DNA of 36,729 nucleotides from Latilactobacillus fuchuensis DSM 14340 = JCM 11249 (GTDB lineage: Bacteria; Bacillota; Bacilli; Lactobacillales; Lactobacillaceae): assembly GCF_000615805.1 (NCBI RefSeq), contig NZ_BAMJ01000026.1, positions 1 to 36,729 of the forward strand. Reading direction: 5' to 3'. Position numbers and translations under genes: made by a program. This document shows positions 8,088-16,988 of this stretch, piece by piece. Position 1 is the stretch's first letter; each line of letters starts with the position of its first letter. The notes below the pieces were generated by a model that worked only from the letters and a program-made list of their open reading frames with translations, had not been told where the DNA came from and searched no databases.

Positions 8088-9524
8088 TTATAAAATCGGT
8101 GCTAATAATCTAGCGAGGTCTTGTCTCATCCGTTGACCCGTCGTCTGTTGTGCCAAGCGCTGTTTAGTCAATGGCAAGCACAACTTGAGATCAATTTGAA
8201 AATCTTGTTCTAATTGGGTCGTTAAGGATGGATCGTATAAGAAACAGGTCGTTTCAAAATTCAACTTAAAACTGCGGATATCTAGGTTAGCCGTGCCGAT
8301 TGCTGCTAGTTGACCATCAATCATCATTGCGCGCACGCGGAAGCCACTAGACTGGTATAAATAGACCTGTCCGCCGGCTCTCACAATTTGGCGTGCATAG
8401 TAGAGATTGGCCTGATGGACTAGTCGGTGTTTCGGATTTTCAGGAATCATAATCTTAACCGTGACCCCCGAATTAATCGCTAACACTAAGGCTGCCAATA
8501 CCGAATCATCCGGAATAAAATACGGTGTTTGAATCCACAATCGTTTTTTAGCGGCCGCAATTGTTTTTAAGAAACCTAATTTAATTTCAGGCAGTTCTCG
8601 ATCGGGTCCCCCAGAAACGAGTTGCATATTAGTCGTCCCGTGTTCAGCCGACGTTGGAAAATAGGCTGGGCTATAATAAACTTTGGATTGACGCGTTGCA
8701 GCATTCCAGTCCATAAAAAAACGGGCTTGAAAGGATAATACGCCATCACCGGTGATCTTTAAACGGGTATCCCGGGCTAATGAGCCACGGTAATAATTAA
8801 ACTGGTTAAAATCGCCTAAAAACGCGGTATTACCGTCAATAATCGCAAATTGCCGGTGATTTCGAAAGTTAAACCGAAAATTAATGAACCGAAATTTAGA
8901 GCTAAAAAACGGTGTCACTTGTCCGCCCGCTTTCAGTAAGGGTTTAAAAAAATGCCGCGAAATTTTCTGAGAACCAAACGCATCGTAAATTACGCGGACC
9001 TTGACCCCCTGTTGGGCCTTATAAGCCAGTAAGTTGACCAGTTGCTTCCCATGAGCGGATTCAAAGAAGGCGTAGTATTCGAGATGAACATGGTCACGTG
9101 CACTGTTAATATCAATTAATAAGCGTTGATACGCCTCAGGTAGTTCCGTTAAGACCGACACCTGATTTTCGCGCGTTAAAACCGCCGTATTCGACACCAA
9201 GAAAAGGTTAATTAGACTTTGGATTTCAGGGGATAGCGTTGGTTCAGCTTGCGTTTTCAATTGGCGCATCCGCTCTTTTTGTTCAGTCACTCGTTGGTCA
9301 ATTCCGAGCCGAGCTTGCGTTTTTAAATCATAAATTTTTTCTTCGGATATTTTTTGACCAAAAAAGAGGTACAAAATAAAACCAACAATTGGCAATAAAA
9401 TTAAAACTAATAACCACGCCCAAGTCGCCGCAATATCCCGTTGTTGCCGGAATACCGTGATAATGGCCCCAAACGTATTCACCACAACAATGATGACGAT
9501 GCCCCAAACAACGATGGCTGTCAT
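8088..9524 (-). CDS. Cardiolipin synthase-like protein with degenerate HKD motifs
   Basis: Full-length homologue (478 residues) of bacterial cardiolipin synthases. It has two N-terminal membrane segments (about 1-50) and two phospholipase D domains. The scaffold is well kept (VHLEYYAFF, SGGPDRE, IQTPYFIPDDSVL, GTANLDIRSFKLNFE). The active sites are not: HxKxxxxD reads H-R-Q-F-A-I-I-D in the first domain and R-V-R-A-M-M-I-D in the second. The first Lys, the second His and the second Lys are therefore missing. These are in-frame substitutions and cannot come from a homopolymer error. It may be a pseudoenzyme or regulatory partner of a true Cls encoded elsewhere. Start ATG 9524 is preferred (AGGGTGA seven bases upstream overlaps the previous stop). 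With 12 bases to the transporter gene, it appears to be the last gene of the T-box operon. Confidence 0.88.
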   Translation of the reverse strand: MTAIVVWGIVIIVVVNTFGAIITVFRQQRDIAATWAWLLVLILLPIVGFILYLFFGQKISEEKIYDLKTQARLGIDQRVTEQKERMRQLKTQAEPTLSPEIQSLINLFLVSNTAVLTRENQVSVLTELPEAYQRLLIDINSARDHVHLEYYAFFESAHGKQLVNLLAYKAQQGVKVRVIYDAFGSQKISRHFFKPLLKAGGQVTPFFSSKFRFINFRFNFRNHRQFAIIDGNTAFLGDFNQFNYYRGSLARDTRLKITGDGVLSFQARFFMDWNAATRQSKVYYSPAYFPTSAEHGTTNMQLVSGGPDRELPEIKLGFLKTIAAAKKRLWIQTPYFIPDDSVLAALVLAINSGVTVKIMIPENPKHRLVHQANLYYARQIVRAGGQVYLYQSSGFRVRAMMIDGQLAAIGTANLDIRSFKLNFETTCFLYDPSLTTQLEQDFQIDLKLCLPLTKQRLAQQTTGQRMRQDLARLLAPIL

Positions 9525-9536
9525 GCTCACTTCACC

Positions 9537-10333
9537 CTACTTTTTAAACCATTTTGCTTGAATCTTTGCTAGTTGTCCGTTGGCTTTCAAGGTCGCGTAG
9601 CGCTGATTAATAAATTGGCGTAATTTTTTATCTTGAGGTCGCATGCCAACCGCAAATTGTTCGGCTGCAAACGGCGATTCAATCGCTTGAAAATCGGCCC
9701 CATTTTGACGCGCTTTAATTTCAAATTCAGCATAGACTTCATCGATTAACAACCCATCGATGCGCTTCGCTTGTAAATCAATAAACGCGTTATTATAAGT
9801 ATCATATAAGATTGCTGTCTTTTGTGCAATCTTCTGCTTCAGAATTGTTGGTCGACTATCCAATTGTTCCATACCAGAAGAACCGGTTTGAACGCCTAAT
9901 TTTTGGCCCGTTAAATCGGCAATCTGATTAATTGGTTGGCTTTTAAGTGAGACAATCATTTGGTGGTTGGTTAAATAGGATGTACTGAAGGCCACTCGTT
10001 TAGCCCGCTGCGCCGTTTTAGAATAGCCACTCCAAATCAAATCGATCGTTTGATTGTTGAGTTCAGTTTCCTTCATGTCCCAATCAATCGTTTGAAAATC
10101 AATTTTAATCCCACTGCCTTTAAAAATGGCGCGCGCTAACTCAATATCAAAACCGGTTAGTTGACCATTTTTAGCCCGATAAGTCATCGGGACAAAACTA
10201 TCGTCGATCCCAATCACAATTTTTTGTTTCTTTTGAATACTGGCCCACTGATCTTGTTGGTGGTTTGGCCACATCCGGCCAGCAACAAGACGCTGCCGAA
10301 TAAGACGGTCAATAACGTTACTATTTTCTTCAT
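9537..10333 (-). CDS. Amino-acid ABC transporter substrate-binding lipoprotein (frameshifted); predicted histidine
   Basis: Extracellular binding protein of a polar amino-acid importer (bacterial solute-binding family 3). From ATG 10333 the signal peptide MKKIVTLLTVLFGSVLLLAGC ends in a lipobox (LLAGC), so the mature protein is a lipoprotein. The ligand-binding fold follows (IVIGIDDSFVPMTY, LTGFDIELARAIF, GVQTGSSG). The signal peptide and body are in different frames. They join as TTNK-DQWASIQKKQK when one A is added to the AA near 10253, giving 265 residues. This is probably a sequence error. Its start lies four bases after the ATPase stop. Histidine as substrate is inferred only from the CAC specifier of the operon's T-box. 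Confidence 0.9.
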
Positions 10334-10337
10334 ATTG

Positions 10338-10973
10338 TTAAACCTCGTTTGGCTGTAATTCGAAGATTTGATCCGCAATCTTATGCGCAAATTGAATATC
10401 ATGAGTGACGACAATTTGAGTCATTTCACGTTTTTTTAAATCCAGAATTAATTGCGCCACACTTTCAACTAGCGATGGATCTAGTGCACTGGTTGGCTCA
10501 TCATAACAGAGAATCTCAGGTTGCATCGCAAGTGCTCGCGCAATCGCAACCCGTTGGCGTTGGCCACCTGATAATTGAAATGGATAAGCACTGCTCTGGT
10601 TCGCTAAGCCTAGTTGGGTCAATAGTTGTTGACCAGCTGTTTGTGCCGTTGCTTTCGCCATTTTTTTAACCATTTTAGGGGCTAATGTGACGTTTTCTAA
10701 AACTGACAAATGTGGAAATAATCGGAAATCTTGAAAAACAACGCCGATTCGGCCTTCTTTTTCAGCCGCACTCGGTTCGTAGGCTTCGCCATCAATGATG
10801 AATTGACCGCTGTCTGGTTGGTCTAACCCACTCATCAACCGTAATAACGTTGATTTACCCGCACCACTGGGCCCCACAATTGCCAAGATTTGGCCACTTT
10901 CGACCGTTAAATTTAAATCGGTTAAAATTCGCCGACCTTTAAAAGATTGATTAATATTGACTAATTGAAACAT
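10338..10973 (-). CDS. Amino-acid ABC transporter ATP-binding protein
   Basis: ATPase subunit of 211 residues that powers the importer from the cytoplasmic side. Walker A GPSGAGKST (34-42), Q-loop QDFRLFPHLS, signature LSGGQRQRVAIARAL (from 134), Walker B ILCYDEP (about 154-160), D-loop SALD and switch H191 are all intact, so it should be active. The length is slightly shorter than GlnQ/HisP (about 240) because the C-terminus is trimmed. It sits between permease (12 bases upstream) and binding protein in one operon. Confidence 0.94.
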   Translation of the reverse strand: MFQLVNINQSFKGRRILTDLNLTVESGQILAIVGPSGAGKSTLLRLMSGLDQPDSGQFIIDGEAYEPSAAEKEGRIGVVFQDFRLFPHLSVLENVTLAPKMVKKMAKATAQTAGQQLLTQLGLANQSSAYPFQLSGGQRQRVAIARALAMQPEILCYDEPTSALDPSLVESVAQLILDLKKREMTQIVVTHDIQFAHKIADQIFELQPNEV

Positions 10974-10985
10974 CTGAAACCCTCC

Positions 10986-11630
10986 TTAACGGTAATAGCG
11001 ATAGTAGCGTTCTAATTGGCGCAACACACCGGTACAAATCGCAGTTAATAATAGATAAACAATCGCCACTAACACCAGTGGTAATAAATTGACATCGCGC
11101 GCACTGGCAACATTGCCGGCCCGTAGCAAATCGCCAATCCCAATCACGTACACTAGGGATGAATCCTTGATTAAGTTAATCACTTCATTGCCGACTGACG
11201 GTAACACAATTTTAACCGTCTGAGGCACGATGATTTTGCGAATTGTTTGCGGATAGGTTAAACCCAACACATGAGCGGCTTCAATTTGATTGCCATCGAC
11301 GGCTTGAAACCCACCTCGAAAAATTTCGGCGAAATAGGCCGCATAATTTAGAATAAAGGCCAATAGCGCCGCGTCAAATCGGTTAAAGACAATCCCAACG
11401 ACCGGTAGCCCGTAAAAAATAAAAATCAATTGCAATAGTAACGGCGTGCCCCGCATCAACCAAACATAGATATTCAATAAATAATTGAGCGGTTTAAACT
11501 TGGCTAATAACCCTAAGCTTAAAAACAGGCCCAACGGAATCGAACCTAAGACCGTTAAACTAAAAATGGCCAGTGTCATTTTGGCACCACTTAGCAAAGC
11601 TGGTAAAATGGATAAACTATATTGAATCAT
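10986..11630 (-). CDS. Amino-acid ABC transporter permease
   Basis: Membrane subunit of 214 residues of the HisM/GlnP class. About five membrane segments are seen. The cytoplasmic EAA loop that contacts the ATPase reads QIEAAHVLGLTYPQTIRKII-PQ. It is the first gene of the operon after the duplicated T-box leader. Only one permease gene is present, so it presumably works as a homodimer. ATG 11630 follows AGGAG. Confidence 0.93.
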   Translation of the reverse strand: MIQYSLSILPALLSGAKMTLAIFSLTVLGSIPLGLFLSLGLLAKFKPLNYLLNIYVWLMRGTPLLLQLIFIFYGLPVVGIVFNRFDAALLAFILNYAAYFAEIFRGGFQAVDGNQIEAAHVLGLTYPQTIRKIIVPQTVKIVLPSVGNEVINLIKDSSLVYVIGIGDLLRAGNVASARDVNLLPLVLVAIVYLLLTAICTGVLRQLERYYRYYR

Positions 11631-12024
11631 ATCGTGCTCCTTTCAAGCGTTCAAATAAAAAAGCCCTCTTCGTGCCTAAACACAAAGAGGGCGACTGATC
11701 GCGGTTCCACCTCAAATACTTGTTGATCTTACAATCAACAACTCACGTAGTTCTAAATGCAACAAAAAAGTCCCCTCGGATTACTCCAAGAGGACGAATT
11801 TATCGCGGTTCCACCTCAGTTTAATAAACGACTCACATCGTCTAAACTTATGTAGTTTTAAAACTACAGCGATAACGGGCTAACGGATTATCTTACTATT
11901 GGTTCAGATAATCAACTCACGGATGTGCCATTAATTTTAACGGTCTGACTTCCACCAAACGTCAGCTCTCTGTTTCCCTTAAATTAATTTGGTCCGTTCA
12001 CAGTTTCAAGTATTGTGATTATTC
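11631..12024 (-). promoter_or_regulatory. Partially duplicated T-box leader, His specifier
   Basis: One stem I is visible. The lower helix ACGGA/TCCGT and upper helix TTAATTT/AAATTAA frame the specifier CAC (His) at 11925-11927, followed by A. GAGAG marks its distal part. Then comes T-box sequence 1 (11804-11817) with terminator 1 (11764-11795). It is followed by only about 60 bases that hold a new stem III (TTGTTGAT pairing ATCAACAA), T-box sequence 2 (11700-11713) and terminator 2 (11657-11692). The second module lacks a stem I of its own. The transporter operon is thus predicted to respond to uncharged tRNA(His). Confidence 0.9.
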
Positions 12025-12053
12025 TAGTCGATATTTTCTGAAAAGTCAACCAG
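12025..12053 (-). promoter_or_regulatory. Promoter of the T-box transporter operon
   Basis: TTGACT, a 17-base spacer and TAGAAT on the minus strand, immediately before the leader. It sits between the end of minD and the transporter genes. Confidence 0.8.
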
Positions 12054-12058
12054 TTTAA

Positions 12059-12852
12059 TTATTTACGACCGAAAAGGCGTGCCCAGAAGCCGACTTTCCG
12101 TTCCTTTAACGTCATCAATGGCACGGTTTCACCTAATAAACGGCGGGCAATGTTGCGGTAGCTTGGCTCGCTGAATTTTTAGGATCTAAAACGATTGGTT
12201 CACCCGCATTGGACGTCTTAATGACCGCATCGTCATCAAAAACAATCCCCAATAACGGAATCGATAGATGCTTCGTAATTTCATCAACATCCATCGTTTC
12301 GCCTTCATTCATCATGTGGCGGCGAATTCGGTTGATCACTAAGCGGGGTGCAATTTGCATTTCATGTTCTTCTAACAAACCAACCACTCGATCAGCATCA
12401 CTGACGGAAGAAATTTCCGGGGTCGCAATTACAATCGCCCCATCAGCACCAGCAATCGCATTTTTAAAGCCTGATTCAATTCCGGCTGGACAATCCAGAA
12501 TCACGAAATCAAATTCTTCTTTAAGTTCATTGACAATCGCCGTCACTTCTTCGGGTTCAAGCGCTTCTTTATCCGCATTTTGAGCAGCGGGCAATAAATA
12601 TAGTTTTTCATCAAAACGTTTGTCTTTGATTAAAGCTTGGTGTAACTTCGCGCGACCCTGTGCAACATCCACGATATCATAAATAATCCGGTTGCTGAGG
12701 CCCAAAACAACGTCTAAATTACGCAAACCAATGTCTAAATCAAGCAGACAAACTTTTTTATCTAAAAGGGCTAGTGCGGTCCCAATGTTCGCACTCGAAG
12801 TTGTTTTACCAACGCCACCTTTACCCGATGTAATCACTAAAGCAGTTCCCAT
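12059..12852 (-). CDS. minD: Septum-site determining ATPase MinD (frameshifted in this sequence)
   Basis: Membrane-associated ParA/MRP-type ATPase that, with MinC, keeps FtsZ rings away from wrong sites. The deviant Walker A SGKGGVGKTT (about 9-18), VCLLDLDIGLRNLDVVLGL and LDCPAGIESGF are clear. The open frame stops early (SQATATLPAVY). Adding one T near 12160 restores SQAYRNIARRLLGETVPL and the C-terminal amphipathic membrane-targeting tail (KVGFWARLFGRK), ending at 12059. The repaired length is 264 residues, normal. It lies two bases after minC and is the last gene of the mre-min run. Confidence 0.95.
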
Positions 12853-12854
12853 AG

Positions 12855-13526
12855 TTATTGCTCCTTCATTTTACGATATAATTTTGGATTGATTTGTTTT
12901 AAATCAGTTATCGCTCCATAATCAATCACGTGTAAATCATTAATGTAACTCATACTTTGTGCAGTGAATTGATTTTTTTTATGATCAAGAATTTCCACCG
13001 CATCCGCAATTCGTAATTGCACCGCGTGTGATAAATCCCCAGCAATCACAGCTTCTGGATTATCAGGATAACCAGCATGAACAATTCCGGCGACTTCCCC
13101 GAGGACAAAAATACTGCCTGAGGCTTTAACGGTTGCACCTTGATGTAAATTGCCGACAAACAACACGTCGCCGTCGTAGTTCACTTCTTGACCACTCCGT
13201 AACACGTTTGGTTCAACGTGGAGCCGATCAGCTTCTCTTTGCGCCGTCGCTTCTTCAATCGTCATCACTAATGATTGAATCCGGTTGACTTGGAATTCTG
13301 GGAAGCGCGCTAACGTCGTTTGCAAGGCGGTTTCTTGTGCTTCGTTTAACAGCCGTAAGCCGGTCGTTAATTCCAATTCAATTTTATCGGAGCCCAATGT
13401 TGGTTGTTCCTGACGGATTTTGGTTAATAATTCGGCCAACGCCAACAAGGCCTGATCGAAATCAGCCCCTGCGTCAATATTTAACTCAAATCCTTCTTTG
13501 CGTCCTCTTAATGTGACTGCATCCAT
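12855..13526 (-). CDS. minC: Septum-site determining protein MinC
   Basis: Inhibitor of FtsZ polymerisation recruited by MinD. The 223 residues comprise an N-terminal domain (about 1-105, divergent as usual) and the conserved C-terminal beta-helix domain. That domain starts LRSGQEVNYDGDVLFVGNLHQGATVKASGSIFVLGEVAGIVHAG and dimerises and binds MinD. It is followed by minD with a 2-base gap, so the two are coupled. Confidence 0.94.
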   Translation of the reverse strand: MDAVTLRGRKEGFELNIDAGADFDQALLALAELLTKIRQEQPTLGSDKIELELTTGLRLLNEAQETALQTTLARFPEFQVNRIQSLVMTIEEATAQREADRLHVEPNVLRSGQEVNYDGDVLFVGNLHQGATVKASGSIFVLGEVAGIVHAGYPDNPEAVIAGDLSHAVQLRIADAVEILDHKKNQFTAQSMSYINDLHVIDYGAITDLKQINPKLYRKMKEQ

Positions 13527-13542
13527 AAAAAAACCAAACCCC

Positions 13543-14073
13543 TTATCGTTCTGATTTTAATTTTAGCAATAAATACTTGATAGGCAAATATAAAAAGATA
13601 AAAAATACTAAATTCAAGGCAATCGTTGGCGCTAAAACGTTGCTGATAAAGTCAACTGGAATCGTCGTCACAATGCCGGCCATTCGATTGAATAGGTAAA
13701 TGACGGTTTCTAACAACGTTAAACTAATCAGATAAACCAACGCGATAAAAAACGGTGAATCTGGTAAATACTGTTTTAAATACCGCACAACGTACATAAT
13801 CAATGGTACGGCAAATGTGTACATCCCGAGCATCCCCGTATAATACAAATCATAAATTAAACCGATTCCGATTGCGTACCATGGTAGTCGCGTTTCTTCT
13901 GGCAGGATAAACGCCGCTAAAACGAGCACTAACATGAACAACCGACTAATAATCGTGTAATCGGGTGTGTAAAGCCAAATTTGGCCTAAGAGACTAATTG
14001 AACCATCGAGATAAAAGGCGATCATTATATAAATGGGTAATAAATAGCGATTTTTCAAATGGGTTGTCGCCAT
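13543..14073 (-). CDS. mreD: Rod-shape determining membrane protein MreD
   Basis: A small integral membrane protein (176 residues, about five to six membrane segments) of the elongation machinery with MreB and MreC. Sequence conservation in MreD is low; the call rests on length, hydrophobicity and position between mreC and minC. I chose ATG 14073 (AAGGTGAG five bases upstream) rather than the TTG at 14088. The TTG would overlap mreC by 14 bases. Confidence 0.9.
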   Translation of the reverse strand: MATTHLKNRYLLPIYIMIAFYLDGSISLLGQIWLYTPDYTIISRLFMLVLVLAAFILPEETRLPWYAIGIGLIYDLYYTGMLGMYTFAVPLIMYVVRYLKQYLPDSPFFIALVYLISLTLLETVIYLFNRMAGIVTTIPVDFISNVLAPTIALNLVFFIFLYLPIKYLLLKLKSER

Positions 14074-14074
14074 C

Positions 14075-14934
14075 TTACTCACCTTCAATCGTACGTTTAA
14101 TCACGGTCACGACGGTTAAATTATTTAAATCAGCCGCGGGTGTGACGTAGACCGTTAAGGCTAGACCATAATCATCTTTTTTAACAGACGCAACTTTACC
14201 AATATACAACCCTTTAGGCGTTAAGCACCTAAACCAGAGGTAATGACTTTATCGCCTTTGGCAATGTTGGTGTCGGTCTTAATTTGACCTAGTTTTAATT
14301 GTTTACGATCAGCATTGTAACCGGTCATGATACCGTTGACTTGTTTACCGTCTTTCGTATCAACAACGGCTGCAAAACCGTTACTTGAACCGCTGGTACT
14401 TGAAACTAATTCAACTTTCGAATTCGTTTTATTGACTTCAGTGATGCGACCAATAATTCCAGATTCAGACATGACGGGCATGTTCTTCTTCAAACCAGCC
14501 AAAGCGCCTTTATTAATCACCAAGGCGTTTTGCCAGTTGTCCGGATTACGCGATAAAACCGAGGCCGTCACCGTCGTATAATCGGTTAGCGTCCCTTTTA
14601 ATTTTAATTCCTTTTTTAAACTAGCATTTTCTTCTTTTAACGTTTGCGTTTGCACCTTGGTTTGAGCTAAATCATCCAATTGTGCTTTTAAATCTTTATT
14701 TTCTTGATAAGTGTTCACTAGATCTGTTAAGGCGTCGACGCCGTGACCAATACCGTTCGCCGGAACGCTCACGACTTGGTTCGTAATACCGACGACATCG
14801 TTGCCGAATTGTCGCACAAAATTGGGGGCTTTTTTACTATTACGCAAGCCAACTGACATTGCGACCAGTCCCATGCAGACAATTAACGTAACTAATAAAA
14901 CAATTAATTTTTTATTCGAGAAAAACTTTTGCAT
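14075..14934 (-). CDS. mreC: Rod-shape determining protein MreC (frameshifted in this sequence)
   Basis: Links the MreB cytoskeleton to the periplasmic cell-wall synthases. It begins with a membrane anchor (KKLIVLLVTLIVCMGLVAM) and then a coiled coil (about 60-100, NTYQENKDLKAQLDDLAQTK). The beta-barrel domain follows (SVLSRNPDNWQNALVINKGALAGLKKNMPVM). The frame stops after VITSGLGA. Adding one T at about 14222 continues it as LTPKGLYIGKVASVKKDDYG to KRTIEGE, ending at 14075 for 286 residues. The start MQKFFSNKK (14934) is preferred on similarity; an upstream in-frame ATG at 14955 is possible, and neither has a clear ribosome site. Confidence 0.93.
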
Positions 14935-14971
14935 GGTTTCTTCGCCACCATCCATCTTTAATAGCCTAAAT

Positions 14972-15076
14972 GTGGGACAAAAAACGATTAGGCGGTTTCT
15001 AAACTAGTCTCTTGATTCACAACCCGAATCAGTCTCTAATTTAGGTGTTCCACAAACTAACCACTTCTTGTCCCAC
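14972..15076. repeat. 105-bp hairpin element bounded by GTGGGACAA, between mreB and mreC
   Basis: GTGGGACAA at 14972-14980 is matched by TTGTCCCAC at 15068-15076. The interior folds on itself (TTGATTC pairing GAATCA; CTAAA pairing TTTAG), so nearly the whole gap is one imperfect stem. The next bases on each side give short T-runs. It may attenuate or process the mreB-mreC transcript, or be a dispersed small repeat. Confidence 0.65.
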
Positions 15077-15088
15077 TTTTAAGATTGT

Positions 15089-16093
15089 TTAATTTTTTTT
15101 CATAACATCGATGTTCTTAAGTGATTCACCAGTACCGACCGCAACACAATCCAATGGATCTTGTGCGATGAATACTGGAACCTTAGTGGCATCCGAAATA
15201 ACTTCTGGTAAATGTTTCAATAAAGCACCACCACCCGTTAAAACAATCCCGTGATCAATGACGTCAGCGGCAATTTCAGGTGATGTTTCTTCAAGGGTTT
15301 CTTTGATGGCTTCGATAATCGCAGTCACGACTTCTTTAATCGCTTCAGCAATATCAACGGCTTGAATATCAACCGTCTTAGGTAAACCAGTCACTAAATC
15401 GCGACCGCGAATACTCATTGGTTCGATTTCTTTAGCGCGTTCAGGTGATGCTGAAGCAATTTGGAATTTGATTTGTTCAGCAGTCCGTTCACCAATTAAT
15501 AAATTACTGTTTTGACGAATATATGAAATAATCGCATCATCTAATTTATCACCGGCCATCCGGATTGAACGACTTGAAACAATCCCACCTAATGAAATCG
15601 TCGCAACGTCAGTTGTCCCACCACCGATATCAACAACCATGCTACCCGTTGGATCCATCACTGGAAGACCGGCACCAATTGCTGCGGCAAATGGTTCTTC
15701 AATCACATAAGCATCGCGAGCGCCAGCGACTTTAGTTGCGTCGATAACGGCCCGTTTTTCTACTTCTGTGACACCACTAGGGACGCAGACCACTACAAAT
15801 GGTTTGCCAGATGAACGACCTAATGATTTTTCGATGAAATATTTAAGCATCGCTGCAGTTGTATCATAATCAGCAATCACGCCATCTTTCATGGGGCGAA
15901 TCGCAACAATATTGCCAGGTGTCCGGCCAATCATGTCACGTGCTTCAGAACCAACGGCAATGACGTCACCGGTCTGTGTATTTTTAGCGACAACAGAGGG
16001 TTCTCTTAAGACGATATCTTTACCGTCCATGTATACGAGCGTATTTGCGGTACCTAAGTCAATACCGATGTTTTTAGTCCCTAATCCGAACAC
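15089..16093 (-). CDS. mreB: Rod-shape determining actin homologue MreB
   Basis: A full-length (334 residues) bacterial actin that forms filaments under the membrane and directs lateral wall synthesis. The ATP-binding actin signatures are present: phosphate-1 [12 protein letters not shown], phosphate-2 [15 protein letters not shown] and the adenosine motif [15 protein letters not shown]. It starts with GTG at 16091-16093 behind GAAGGAGAG. It heads the mreBCD-minCD series. A 105-bp hairpin separates it from mreC, which could set their relative levels. Confidence 0.97.
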   Translation of the reverse strand: MFGLGTKNIGIDLGTANTLVYMDGKDIVLREPSVVAKNTQTGDVIAVGSEARDMIGRTPGNIVAIRPMKDGVIADYDTTAAMLKYFIEKSLGRSSGKPFVVVCVPSGVTEVEKRAVIDATKVAGARDAYVIEEPFAAAIGAGLPVMDPTGSMVVDIGGGTTDVATISLGGIVSSRSIRMAGDKLDDAIISYIRQNSNLLIGERTAEQIKFQIASASPERAKEIEPMSIRGRDLVTGLPKTVDIQAVDIAEAIKEVVTAIIEAIKETLEETSPEIAADVIDHGIVLTGGGALLKHLPEVISDATKVPVFIAQDPLDCVAVGTGESLKNIDVMKKN

Positions 16094-16138
16094 TATTTTT
16101 CTCTCCTTCGATAACCAAACGTTTTTATAGTCATTGGC

Positions 16139-16144
16139 ATTATA
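16139..16144 (-). promoter_or_regulatory. Extended -10 promoter of mreB
   Basis: TGATATAAT on the minus strand (TATAAT at 16139-16144), about 45 bases before the GTG start; no convincing -35. Confidence 0.65.
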
Positions 16145-16255
16145 TCATAATTTTTCATAATAAAAAACGCAATGTAACTACATGTTAACGGATTTTCATG
16201 ATTATTTTCATCTCTATACCAAAATTAAAAGATTCTTAACCAAAATTTAAACGCC

Positions 16256-16912
16256 TTAATCGGTTAAATAGCCCTCTTCACGCAAACTTAAATAGTGCTG
16301 GCTACCGATAATCAGATGGTCCAAACAAGTAATCCCCATTAAATCACCGCAACCTGTCACCCGTTTCGTAAAGGCGATATCCTGAGTTGAAGGCGTTAAT
16401 TGGCCACTCGGATGATTGTGCACCAAAATAAATTTGGCGGCCGAATACTGCACCGCTAATTTAAAAATTTCACGCGGATGGGCCACCGAACTATTTAAGG
16501 TCCCGATATAAATTTGTTTAATTTGAATCACCTGGTTTTTAACATCCAATAACACCACTAATAGCTGTTCTTGCGTTTCGCCCGCCAATAAATCAATCAT
16601 TCGCTGACCGACCATCTGACTCGAAGCAATCACGCCAAAGCGAATCGTTCGTTGCATTTGCAATCGATGACTCAGTTCACAGATTGCTTGAAGTTCCATC
16701 GCCTTAACCGGACCAATCCCGGTCAAACGCACTAATTCTGTTAAACTGGCTTGTTCTAAATCGCGAAAATCAGGATATTGTTTTAACAGCGATTGCGCCA
16801 CTTCTTGGACCGTTGCTTGTTGATTGCCAACGCGTAATATCACAGCGGCCAATTGTTCATCCGTTAGACTAGCAGCGCCGTGTTGCATGAGTTGTTCCCG
16901 TGGTTTAAACAT
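16256..16912 (-). CDS. radC: RadC family JAB/MPN-domain protein
   Basis: A 218-residue member of the RadC (YsxA) family. It has an N-terminal helix-hairpin-helix (LTGIGPVKAMEL, about 63-74). The C-terminal JAB1/MPN fold carries the metal motif H165-N-H167-PSG...D178. The old DNA-repair role is doubtful and the present function is unknown. It lies beside mreBCD as in many Firmicutes. GGGGAGG precedes ATG 16912. Confidence 0.93.
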   Translation of the reverse strand: MFKPREQLMQHGAASLTDEQLAAVILRVGNQQATVQEVAQSLLKQYPDFRDLEQASLTELVRLTGIGPVKAMELQAICELSHRLQMQRTIRFGVIASSQMVGQRMIDLLAGETQEQLLVVLLDVKNQVIQIKQIYIGTLNSSVAHPREIFKLAVQYSAAKFILVHNHPSGQLTPSTQDIAFTKRVTGCGDLMGITCLDHLIIGSQHYLSLREEGYLTD

Positions 16913-16927
16913 CGTTACCTCCCCATC

Positions 16928-16956
16928 AAAAAAAGCAGTTCAGCTGAACTGCTTTT
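16928..16956. terminator. Terminator after the folC-HAD pair
   Basis: Perfect palindrome GCAGTTCAGCTGAACTGC flanked by A and T runs, between the HAD gene stop and radC start. Confidence 0.85.
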
Positions 16957-16988
16957 AGTCCTTCTCTCAATCATACGTGAGAAGTTGA

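Noticed and set aside
11925-11930. Gly (GGC) as the specifier of the transporter T-box
   Set aside because: GGCA resembles the glyQS pattern at first sight, but the helices on both sides place CAC, not GGC, next to the lower stem, as in the valS leader.
12209-12583. 124-codon plus-strand frame antisense to minD
   Set aside because: Serine- and isoleucine-rich shadow of a conserved gene.
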